A stretch of DNA of 20,624 bases, taken from positions 1 through 20,624 of the forward strand of contig JBKHDD010000080.1 in assembly GCA_046541515.1 (NCBI GenBank). The letters are read 5' to 3'. Origin of the DNA: CAYFVR01 sp046541515. GTDB lineage: Bacteria > Desulfobacterota > Desulfobacteria > Desulfobacterales > Desulfococcaceae. This document shows, piece after piece, positions 14,678 to 20,624 of this stretch. How positions within the stretch are numbered: position 1 is the first letter of the stretch; the number at the start of each line of letters is the position of its first letter. The notes beneath the pieces were generated by a model. It was not told where the DNA came from. It saw only the letters and a list, made by a program, of their open reading frames with translations, and ran no database searches. The position numbers and the translations under genes are program-made.

Positions 14678-16030
14678 ATGCGCGCGTGCGACATCGCCCA
14701 GTCCTTCAGCCCCCGCAGCGGGGGCGTCAAACGCTACCTGAGCAACAAGATCCGCATTTTCGCGGAGCGGCCGGACGTGGACCATCTGCTCATCCTGCCC
14801 GGGCCGAGGGATCGGCAACGCATTCGCGGGCGCAGCCGGGTGTACGAAGTGAAATCCCCTCTCCTGCCCGGTTCGCTGGACTACCGTCTCCTTCTGGATC
14901 GCCGCCGGATTTTCGAGGTGATCCAGCGGGAATCGCCCGACGTGATCGAGGTGGACAGCGCATACACCGCCGCCTGGTTCGGCCTGGCCGCCGGACGTCG
15001 GTTCGAGATTCCCGTGGTCGGGTTTTACCATTCCGATTTTCCCCGGCGACTTCCCGAAAAAGTGCCCGCCGCTCTTTCCGGATTGGGCAAAATGCTGGCG
15101 AAGGGAATCGACCGGTATCTGCTGGCGCTCCACCGGCGCATGGACGCCACGGTGGTCGCCACGGAAAAATACGATCGCCTGCTGTCGGAAATTGGCGTGC
15201 CCCGGCGCGTCCGGATTCCTCTGGGCGTCAACACCGCCGTTTTTCGTCCCCGACCGGGGCGGGAACGGATTCGCCGGGCTTTCGGCGTGCGGGAGGATTC
15301 GTTTTTGCTGCTGTTCACCGGACGGTTGGCGGGGATGAAGAACCTGGACGGATTGATCGGGATGATGGCGGAACTTTCCGAAACGGCGGACGATTGTCAC
15401 CTGGTGATCGCGGGGGACGGAGAGGAGCGGGAAACGGTCCTGCGGGCCGCGGCGGAGCGGGAGGACGTGACCTGGGCCGCCTACGTGGCCGACCGGGACC
15501 GACTGGCCGAACTCTACTCCGCCGCCGACCTGTTCGTCCACGCCGGCACCATGGAAACCTTCGGATTGGTTTCCCTGGAAGCGCAAGCCTGCGGGACGCG
15601 GGTGATCGCCGTTCGGGGCGGCGGCATGGAGGAAACCCTGCATGGCGAGGACCCGATCATTTTGGCCGAATCCCCCGATCCCGCCGAGTTGGCCCGGGCG
15701 GTGCGATCCGCCCGGGAACTGGGTGAAGACCAGGAAGATCGAGAGCGCCGCCGCCGGCGGATTTTGACGGAATTTTCCTGGGAGACCACCTTCCGGCGGC
15801 TGCTGGATTTGTACGACCGGTTGCGGCGCGAGGAGCGTTCGGAGTTCGCCCTTCGGGCGGTTGCCGGCCCGGGCGTTCGAAGTGGTCGGGACGCCGATTC
15901 CGCCCAAAGGCGGGCCTCCGAAATGCATCCATTTCGGAAAACGTCCCCTCCCCCGGCGTCGCCATTGACGGGACAAGGCGGGGAGGGAACGCCGGCGCTG
16001 GGAGAATCCGGGACGATCAGGGCGCGGTGA
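14678..16030 (+). CDS. Glycosyltransferase family 4 (GT-B fold), with an extended non-family C-terminus
   Basis: A retaining GT-B enzyme that transfers a sugar from a nucleotide donor. The N-terminal domain begins MRACDIAQSFSPRSGGVKRY, where SGGV is the usual acceptor-side loop. The C-terminal nucleotide domain has LLFTGRLAGMKNLDGLI and the E-x7-E pair Glu293/Glu301 in METFGLVSLEAQACGTRVIA. The closest described functions for such sequences are mannosyl- or glucosyltransferases, but the donor cannot be told. The start at 14678 was chosen by family alignment, with CGGAGAA upstream; the frame extends back to 14609. The family part ends around residue 388 (RLLDLYDRLRREER). The last 60 or so residues are Arg/Pro/Gly-rich, are encoded by hairpin-forming DNA, and overlap the convergent DUF302 gene by 14 bp, so they look like readthrough after loss of the original stop. 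Confidence 0.9.
   Translation: MRACDIAQSFSPRSGGVKRYLSNKIRIFAERPDVDHLLILPGPRDRQRIRGRSRVYEVKSPLLPGSLDYRLLLDRRRIFEVIQRESPDVIEVDSAYTAAWFGLAAGRRFEIPVVGFYHSDFPRRLPEKVPAALSGLGKMLAKGIDRYLLALHRRMDATVVATEKYDRLLSEIGVPRRVRIPLGVNTAVFRPRPGRERIRRAFGVREDSFLLLFTGRLAGMKNLDGLIGMMAELSETADDCHLVIAGDGEERETVLRAAAEREDVTWAAYVADRDRLAELYSAADLFVHAGTMETFGLVSLEAQACGTRVIAVRGGGMEETLHGEDPIILAESPDPAELARAVRSARELGEDQEDRERRRRRILTEFSWETTFRRLLDLYDRLRREERSEFALRAVAGPGVRSGRDADSAQRRASEMHPFRKTSPPPASPLTGQGGEGTPALGESGTIRAR
15917..15988. repeat. Cluster of inverted repeats inside the 3' tail of the glycosyltransferase frame
   Basis: TCCGAAATG-CATC-CATTTCGGA (15917-15938) is an exact 9-bp hairpin. Right after it, TCCCCTCCCC (15944-15953) faces GGGGAGGGA (15980-15988) as a looser inverted repeat. 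Such structures belong to intergenic DNA rather than coding sequence, and the second resembles dispersed C-rich repeats seen in many GC-rich genomes. They support the view that the end of this frame is captured intergenic sequence. Confidence 0.55.
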
Positions 16031-16484
16031 CCGCCTTGGCGAAATTGGCCAGGGCGTTCTTGAAGGTGTCGATCTGCTTTTGGCAGCCGTCGATGTCGTG
16101 ACGCTTCACCAGGTATTCCGGATCGTTGTAGGTCAGCCAGATCTCGCCTTGGGAATCTTCCCAAATCAGCGTTTTCTGGGGCAGATCGATCCCGGCCGAT
16201 TGGGCGCAGTTCATCACCGGCGCGCCTAATTTGGGGCTGCCGAAAATCAACAGCTCGGTGGGCCGCAGTTCCAGATCCATCTTGGCGGCGTTCGCCCCGT
16301 GATCGATTCGGATGAACACGGTCATTCCTTTTTCTTTCAACGCCTTCTCCAGCCGGTCGGCGGTGGTTTTCACGTCGTGGGCGCTTTTCACGGTCACGAG
16401 ACCGTCGTCGGCCAGGGCCGGGGGGGCGACGAGCAACAGGAAAAAGGCGGTCCAAAGACTTGCGGTCCGAAGGAACATTTTCAT
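16017..16484 (-). CDS. Secreted DUF302 family protein
   Basis: A 155-residue precursor with a clear Sec signal: MKMFLRTASLWTAFFLLLVAPPALA with cleavage expected before DDG. The mature part, about 130 residues, is a DUF302 domain: VKSAHDVKTTADRLEKALKEK, then MTVFIRIDHGANAAK, the conserved LRPTELLIFGSPKLGAPVM at about 78-96, and LIWEDSQGEIWLTYNDPEYL. DUF302 proteins are small alpha/beta proteins of unsettled function, often near redox or metal-handling genes. The ATG at 16484 has CGGAGGC upstream. The end overlaps the convergent glycosyltransferase frame by 14 bases. The precise role is unknown; a periplasmic location is the main firm statement. Confidence 0.92.
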   Translation of the reverse strand: MKMFLRTASLWTAFFLLLVAPPALADDGLVTVKSAHDVKTTADRLEKALKEKGMTVFIRIDHGANAAKMDLELRPTELLIFGSPKLGAPVMNCAQSAGIDLPQKTLIWEDSQGEIWLTYNDPEYLVKRHDIDGCQKQIDTFKNALANFAKAVTAP

Positions 16485-16670
16485 GGAAGCCTCCGTTTGG
16501 GACGGGTTTATCGGTGGTTCGGTTTTCGCTTTGGAATTGTCCGGAAACAACCTGAACAAAAATGCCCCCGCATCGCATTTCAAGTTCGCGCAGATCGCTT
16601 TGGCGAAGAAAGAAACCAATGTGCTATTGTTCAAGTTAATATCGGACAGACCCTTTGGGAAAAGCCGTTT

Positions 16671-17342
16671 TTATTCAAATTCTAAAACCGTGTCCGACTC
16701 CAATGACGCGAAAAATCCAAAATTTCCCGGTCCAACCCGCCTTTCCAGTGTGTTCATCACCTTGCGGACAAATGCCGGGGAGTCGTGGGGGCCGGATACG
16801 TAAAACGGCTTCCCGTCTTTTCCAAATTCGAACTCGCGGGGGCAGGCGGCCGCGTCGATATCGCCGAAAATTTTTCTGGCGCTGTTGTAGTCTTTGTGGG
16901 GAGAAAACCCGATGGATTCGGCCCAGGTCACGGCGGATTCCACCAGCTTTCGGGCGCAGGAGGGATGGATGGCATTTACTTTGCCGTTTTCCTCTATCCC
17001 CTCGATGAGTTCTCGATAGGTTTTTTCAGTGTCAATCCGAAACAGGGCATCCTTGATGCCGAGGCAGTAGGCGTCCACCAAAAAAACCGCCACTCCAATC
17101 TGACCATCTGCCGTTTTTCGGGAAAAAACCACGTTTCCTATCCCCAATTCGTGCTCCGTGGAAAACAAATGCTCCGGCTCCCAGCATTCAAAAATCGGTG
17201 CATTCAGGGCGCTTTGAACGGCGTATCCTTGGGCCGCCAAACGCCGGAAAATGCCGACGGTGGCATTTCTCTTGCTTCGGCTTTTGGCTTTTTTGGCGCG
17301 CTTGGCCTTCTTTTTCTGTAATCGTTTTTGGTCCAATGCCAT
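16671..17342 (-). CDS. Conserved protein of unknown function with a basic N-terminus
   Basis: A 223-residue protein starting MALDQKRLQKKKAKRAKKAK: about 25 very basic residues, possibly for nucleic-acid or ribosome contact. The rest has strongly conserved-looking blocks: HELGIGNVVFSRKTADGQIGVAVFLVDAYCLGIKDALF is one continuous motif region at about 64-101; then IHPSCARKLVESAVTWAESIGF at about 125-146; then ARKIFGDIDAAACPREFEFG, and GKPFYVSGPHDSPAFVRKVM near the end. From memory, similar sequences occur in many phyla without a named function. The cysteines and the HPSCA segment may be functional. AAGGA precedes the ATG by 9 bases. It is followed on the same strand by DUF302 about 190 bp away, so the two may be separately transcribed. 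No function is assigned. Confidence 0.85.
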   Translation of the reverse strand: MALDQKRLQKKKAKRAKKAKSRSKRNATVGIFRRLAAQGYAVQSALNAPIFECWEPEHLFSTEHELGIGNVVFSRKTADGQIGVAVFLVDAYCLGIKDALFRIDTEKTYRELIEGIEENGKVNAIHPSCARKLVESAVTWAESIGFSPHKDYNSARKIFGDIDAAACPREFEFGKDGKPFYVSGPHDSPAFVRKVMNTLERRVGPGNFGFFASLESDTVLEFE

Positions 17343-17505
17343 GGAAACGGTCCTTATTGTTGCCGACGAATGGAGAGGTCTCCGCAGGTTGCGGATAAAC
17401 CAACGGCTTCATGACTCATTAGGATAAGGGAATCGGCCCAAATGTCAAATTGCGCCGAACCGCGCTCGGAAGCGGAAAAAATCCGGAGCGCCCGCTGTTT
17501 CCGCC

Positions 17506-17535
17506 TTGACGGCCGAAACAGGGCGGGGATAGCAT
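17506..17535 (+). promoter_or_regulatory. Candidate sigma-70 promoter for the toxin-antitoxin pair
   Basis: TTGACG (17506-17511) and TAGCAT (17530-17535) are 18 bases apart, a -35 box with five of six consensus bases and a -10 box with four of six. The spacing to the likely HepT start at 17600 is about 65 bp. No experimental support is available, and such matches arise by chance. Confidence 0.35.
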
Positions 17536-17599
17536 CTCGAAAAGCTCTCCTGGAGGCGATGAAACGCCTTGAAAAATGGAAAACCAAAAGGAAAAGATC

Positions 17600-18104
17600 A
17601 TGGCGCAATGCGGAGGCTTGATTGGCCGGATCGGTCGGGAGCGGCAGGACCTGACCGGAATTGTGGAGCGGCCGGCGAATTGCTCCAAAAAGCCAAGGAT
17701 GCCGGCGATGACGGGTATTGGGATGGCGTTGCGCTGAATCTCCTCGGGTTTTACATGGCGGCGGAGCGCATACTGGGAGGACATCGCCCGGACCCTGGAC
17801 GGGGAAATTTTCAGGGGAGGTGGATGGCGCAAGCGCCTTTTGCTCCGGATCTCGGGGAAATTCCCGGCATTCGGCCGCCGGTGATCCAGCGCGAGACTCG
17901 CGCTTGCCTGGAGGAATGCTTGGCCTTCCGGCATGTGGTGCGGAATGCGCCTACCTTTCAACTGTTTCCCTCGCGGTCGGAATCGCTTGCCGGCGAATTG
18001 CGAGCCTGCACGGAATCGGTTTTTCCGACCTGAATGAATTCACCGCGTTTCTCTCCGGTTTGGATTCCGGCAAGAGCCGAATCTTCGTTCCGGCCCTCCA
18101 ATAG
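17600..18104 (+). pseudogene. hepT: HepT-like toxin (DUF86 type, HEPN fold), broken by four one-base indels
   Basis: HepT proteins are HEPN-fold toxins paired with a MntA nucleotidyltransferase that AMPylates and so neutralises them. Reading across frames recovers a full-length family pattern: GGLIGRIGRERQDLTGIVER, then GELLQKAKDAGDDGYWDGVALNLLGFYMAAERIL, then EDIARTLDGEIFRGGGWRKRLLLR, then PGIRPPVIQRETRACLEECLAFRHVVRNA (the RxxxxH-type active region), and finally FSDLNEFTAFLSGL. The breaks are a missing G near 17671, an extra G near 17778, a missing G near 17855 in a G run and a missing T near 18022 in a T run. ATG 17600 has AAGGAAAAG upstream; ATG 17576 is also in frame. As printed, no functional toxin can be made. 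Confidence 0.82.
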
Positions 18105-18114
18105 CGGCGGACCA

Positions 18115-18483
18115 ATGCCCGAAATTGCAACGGAAAAGATGGAAATTTGTCGCCGCGACGCCCGACTGCGCGAGGCGGCGGCGAAACGCGAACGAAGCGC
18201 GGAGAAGCCGCGCCCTATTGCTCGCGGAAAAGGCCGCCGGGTTTTTGCGGGAAAAATACGGCGCTCATCGGGTTCCCCTGTTGGGCTCCCTGGCAAGAGG
18301 CGAGGTGTTCGATCACCGATCCGACGTGGACCTGGCCGTCTTCGGCCTTTCGGAAGAAAATACTACCGCGCGCCCTCCAATTTGATGGACCTGGACACCG
18401 AAATCGACGTGGACCTGGTGACGCCGGAAACGGCCCGGCCCCAACTTCTCCGGCGGATTCCGGCGGATGGAAAACCGCTGTGA
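18115..18483 (+). pseudogene. mntA: MntA-like nucleotidyltransferase antitoxin, broken by two one-base deletions
   Basis: MntA antitoxins are small polymerase-beta-fold nucleotidyltransferases that modify HepT. The start MPEIATEKMEIC (ATG 18115) is in one frame, the catalytic core in a second: LLLAEKAAGFLREKYG, then the diagnostic VPLLGSLARGEVFDHRSDVDLAVFGL with the GSxxRGE and SDxDL metal-binding acids. The C-terminal part returns to the first frame: NLMDLDTEIDVDLVTPE and RRIPADGKPL. Restoring one base near 18200 and one A in the AAAA run near 18358 rebuilds the whole protein of about 124 residues. It starts 10 bp after the end of the HepT remnant, the usual operon order. The catalytic motif itself is undamaged, so inactivation seems recent. 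Confidence 0.85.
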
Positions 18484-18545
18484 TCCATGGCCCGCGCCGG
18501 AAACGCTCTCATTTGATTTCCCATAGGTTGGACCCATTGCGAATC

Positions 18546-19541
18546 ATGTCTATGCCTTGCCACCGAAGCCTTGTTTTCCTGCTCCCGCTTGCGGCGGCGC
18601 TCCTTTTTTGCGCATCTTCCGCCGGCGCCGAGCCGTTCGGAGATGCGGATTCGGAACCGTACCCGCGAAACCGCGAAACCTTTATTGATCGATTTCATTT
18701 CGGGGTTTCCCGCCGGCTGCTTTCCACGGCCCAATGGCTGGATTCGTTTTTCGACGATGAGCGGTATGAAAGCGAGGTCAACCGGACGCGCCTTCGGCTT
18801 TCCCTCGAAACGGGCCTGGTGGACGCGGAAGGGTTTGAATTCGACGCCAACACCCGGCTGCGAATCGTGTTGCCGGAGCTGGAAAATCGGCTTTCCTTCG
18901 AAATTTCCGGAGATACCCGAGAAGACCTCCGGGACCGGCCCTCGGGCGTGACCGGTCTGGAGGAAGTGGACGACGAGGACGACGGCGCCCTGACGGCCGG
19001 TTTTCGGTATCTGGTGCGAGGCACCGACCGGTTGAACTTGGGCCTTTCCAGCGGTGTGCGAATCCGGGATTTGCGGCCGGTGCTTTTCGCGGAACCGCGT
19101 CAACGGCTGACGTTTGATTACGACCCGTGGGTTCTGCGGTTTACCCAGCGGGTGCGGTGGTTCACCGACGAAGGGTGGGACATTCGCTCCCAGACCGACG
19201 CGGAGCGACTGGTGTTTGGAGATTTTTTCTTTCGGACCACCGGGCGGGTGAAATGGTTCGAGCGGGAAAACGGCATGTTCTACGATCTGGATTTCGGGAT
19301 TTCCCGGCCGCTGGACAACAAAAGCGCCGCCGAATTGCAATGGAACAACCGGTTCGAAACGCGACCCCGGCATGAGCTGGAAACCACCTTTTTTCAACTG
19401 CGCTATCGCCGTCGGTTCTGGCGGGAGTGGCTTTCCTTCGAAACCGGCCCCCAGCTCGCCTTCCCGGCCGACCGGGATTACCGGGCGACCCTGGGCGTCT
19501 TTTTCAAGCTCAACATGGTGTTTGGGTACACGAAACCGTGA
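18546..19541 (+). CDS. Predicted outer-membrane beta-barrel protein
   Basis: A 331-residue precursor. It opens with a Sec signal (SLVFLLPLAAALLFCASSAGA with cleavage before EPF), then an amphipathic N-terminal helix region with SRRLLSTAQWLDSFFDD. After that come repeated alternating polar/apolar strands with aromatic girdle residues: TRLRLSLETGL, NRLSFEISGDTRED, LNLGLSSGVRIRD, WVLRFTQRVRWF, DFFFRTTGRVKWFE, MFYDLDFGISRPL, ATLGVFFKLNMVFGYTKP. The strands, the acidic loop EEVDDEDD and the C-terminal aromatic-rich strand fit an outer-membrane barrel of 10-14 strands. Two start codons are possible (18546 and 18552), and neither has a good ribosome site. The ligand or transported solute is unknown. 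It follows the decayed toxin-antitoxin pair by 60 bp. Confidence 0.8.
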   Translation: MSMPCHRSLVFLLPLAAALLFCASSAGAEPFGDADSEPYPRNRETFIDRFHFGVSRRLLSTAQWLDSFFDDERYESEVNRTRLRLSLETGLVDAEGFEFDANTRLRIVLPELENRLSFEISGDTREDLRDRPSGVTGLEEVDDEDDGALTAGFRYLVRGTDRLNLGLSSGVRIRDLRPVLFAEPRQRLTFDYDPWVLRFTQRVRWFTDEGWDIRSQTDAERLVFGDFFFRTTGRVKWFERENGMFYDLDFGISRPLDNKSAAELQWNNRFETRPRHELETTFFQLRYRRRFWREWLSFETGPQLAFPADRDYRATLGVFFKLNMVFGYTKP

Positions 19542-19563
19542 CGCCGGTCTTCAGCGTCATTTT
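19539..19563 (+). terminator. Short hairpin at the end of the barrel gene
   Basis: TGACGC (19539-19544, including the stop codon) pairs with GCGTCA (19554-19559) and is followed by TTTT. The convergent DsrE-like gene ends only 10 bases further on, so this short stem is the only terminator-like signal between the two genes. The six-pair stem is weak. Confidence 0.5.
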
Positions 19564-19573
19564 CGGTTCTCCC

Positions 19574-19918
19574 TCAGACCGTCAACAGCGGTTCTTTATC
19601 CTTGAGCAAACGCGTCAGCAGCTCGCCGGTGTAGATCACTTCGATCCCCAGCGCCTCCAGGGTTTCCGTCACGCCGAGCTGGTCGGCGCACGCCTTGCAG
19701 GCGATCAGAGTTACGCCAGCGGAAATCGCCTTCATCACCGTTTCCCGCATGGCGGCGTCTTCGGCGATCAGCCGTGCCGGATCGCCCCAGACGATCACCG
19801 TCGCCTGTTCCCACCAGCCCTTTTTCAGGCTGTTGACGGTGTACATGAAAACCATCTTTTCGGCGGTGACGGGGTTGGAATTGGTCCAGAGCAGGTGCAG
19901 ATGATCCTTGAAAGCCAT
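19574..19918 (-). CDS. DsrE family protein
   Basis: A 114-residue protein of the DsrE/YchN/TusD-like fold, small alpha/beta proteins linked to sulfur transfer and redox processes. The opening HLHLLWTNSNPVTAEKMVFMYTVNS corresponds to the first strand and helix. VIVWGDPARLIAED is the second strand and loop, and VTLIACKACADQLGV carries Cys74 and Cys77 at the position of the conserved active cysteine. The end LEALGIEVIYTGELLTRLLKD is typical. There is no signal peptide, so it is cytoplasmic. The start at 19918 has GAAAGGCG upstream; the longer frame to 20053 reads into intergenic sequence. It lies about 110 bp downstream of the FKBP gene on the same strand. The sulfur-carrier role is inferred from family membership; no dsr or tus partner is present. 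Confidence 0.88.
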   Translation of the reverse strand: MAFKDHLHLLWTNSNPVTAEKMVFMYTVNSLKKGWWEQATVIVWGDPARLIAEDAAMRETVMKAISAGVTLIACKACADQLGVTETLEALGIEVIYTGELLTRLLKDKEPLLTV

Positions 19919-20030
19919 GGTTCGCCTTTCGGTCGGTCCAGGAAGGGTGAAGAGGGAGCATGCCCGTTTCCATCCGGTTTCGTCAATCGGATTGAACCGG
20001 GCATAAGGGAAAAATGGACGACGGACGAGG

Positions 20031-20480
20031 TTATTCGGCCGGTTCTTCCACAATCTCCACCAGCTCCACCTCGAAATTGATGGGATGGCCGGCCAGCGGA
20101 TGGTTGAGATCGACGGTTATCGATTCGGAATCAACCTCGACAACCCGCCCCGGCATTTGATCGTTCTTGTCGTTGACCAGGGTGACGATATGTCCCGTTT
20201 CCACGTCGTGGATTTCCTCGGGAATGTCGGCCTTCCGGAAGGTAAGCCGGGCCTCTTCGTCTCGATCGCCGTAGGCGGCGTCGGGCTCCAGCCGAAAACT
20301 TTTCGTCTCGCCCGGCGTCATCCCGATCACCGCGTTCTCAAAGCCCTCGATCACCTGCCCCTCGCCCACCCGAAACTGAAGGACCTCTTCCATATTTTCA
20401 GTGGAATCCACCACCTCGCCGGAGTCCAGCCGACCGGTGTAGGACACCTTCACCCAGTCCTTATCTTTTGCCTGCGTCAT
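20031..20480 (-). CDS. slyD: FKBP-type peptidyl-prolyl isomerase, SlyD-like
   Basis: A 149-residue cytoplasmic proline isomerase and chaperone. The FKBP half starts with DWVKVSYTGRLDSGEVVDST, continues with VIEGFENAVIGMTPGETKSF, and is interrupted by an insert-in-flap domain (about residues 72-122, EARLTFRKADIPEEIHDVE through VNDKNDQMPGRVVEVD). It then closes with DLNHPLAGHPINFEVELVEI, the SlyD signature. The histidine-rich metal-binding tail of E. coli SlyD is absent; the protein ends EIVEEPAE, as in many short homologues. The start at 20480 follows GGAAAGGAG closely. Upstream, 20481-20624 is noncoding as far as seen. Confidence 0.93.
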   Translation of the reverse strand: MTQAKDKDWVKVSYTGRLDSGEVVDSTENMEEVLQFRVGEGQVIEGFENAVIGMTPGETKSFRLEPDAAYGDRDEEARLTFRKADIPEEIHDVETGHIVTLVNDKNDQMPGRVVEVDSESITVDLNHPLAGHPINFEVELVEIVEEPAE

Positions 20481-20624
20481 GGGATTTGCTCCTTTCCTGG
20501 ATGTTGACCCCTTTTCGGGAGCCGTGGGGAGCGGAAGAGTGGGTAGCTCCGCAGGGGGACATAATCCACTCGGGACGGAACAGTTAAATAATTTACGGGC
20601 GCAAGCTTCCGACGATTCCAACCC

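Noticed and set aside
11561..15976. A 1471-codon open frame on the minus strand
   Set aside because: It is the shadow of the plus-strand glycosidase and glycosyltransferase genes. Its translation is Gly/Pro/His/Arg-rich with no domain pattern, while the plus-strand frames carry clear catalytic motifs and ribosome sites.
17354..17961. Minus-strand open frames across the toxin-antitoxin region
   Set aside because: They have no family resemblance. The plus strand gives consistent HepT and MntA matches once single-base breaks are allowed.

Overview
This is a GC-rich bacterial chromosomal segment, most likely from an anaerobic deltaproteobacterium (Desulfobacterota). The best pointer is a 38-residue stand-alone desulforedoxin, which keeps the exact CxxC...CC iron site of the Desulfovibrio protein, next to a Tat-exported iron superoxide dismutase. 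A HyuB subunit, TRAP-transporter remnants, a DsrE-type protein and a SlyD-type FKBP fit the same background. The placement is inference from gene content; no rRNA or marker phylogeny is available in the window. No tRNA, rRNA, CRISPR array, transposase or phage gene was recognised.

Layout. 1-508 (-): the first 169 codons of leuS. 618-2057 (-): a wrecked TRAP transporter locus (dctP tail, dctQ and dctM fused by an internal deletion, two further frameshifts). 2114-3682 (-): an intact hyuB without hyuA. 3683-4662: about 1 kb with no intact gene, holding a possible coding remnant and a palindrome. 4663-7967 (-): a two-gene operon, ATP-grasp ligase followed by a CocE/NonD-type serine hydrolase, joined by an ATGA overlap. 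8350-9777 (+): a small acidic protein, Tat-exported Fe-SOD and desulforedoxin, with a hairpin plus T-run directly before each of the last two; a strong terminator follows. 9952-11443 (-): a DJ-1/PfpI protein and L-lactate dehydrogenase, 28 bp apart. 12017-16030 (+): a 75-residue orphan, a large six-hairpin-type glycosidase and a family 4 glycosyltransferase whose reading frame runs on into repeat-like sequence. 16017-17342 (-): a secreted DUF302 protein and a widespread uncharacterised protein. 17600-18483 (+): a HepT/MntA toxin-antitoxin pair broken by six one-base indels. 18546-19541 (+): a predicted outer-membrane beta-barrel protein. 19574-20480 (-): a DsrE-like protein and a SlyD-like FKBP isomerase.

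How the genes work together. The clearest functional units are the oxygen-defence group (SOD and desulforedoxin), the ATP-grasp/hydrolase pair (ligation and hydrolysis of an unknown amide- or peptide-like product), the glycosidase/glycosyltransferase pair (an unknown glycan or glycoside), and PfpI with LDH. Decay is confined to the TRAP locus and the toxin-antitoxin pair; about 14 kb of other coding sequence reads through cleanly. The most promising candidate for an undescribed system is the ATP-grasp/CocE operon. The paired pre-start hairpins of the SOD/desulforedoxin transcript are the most promising regulatory signal.
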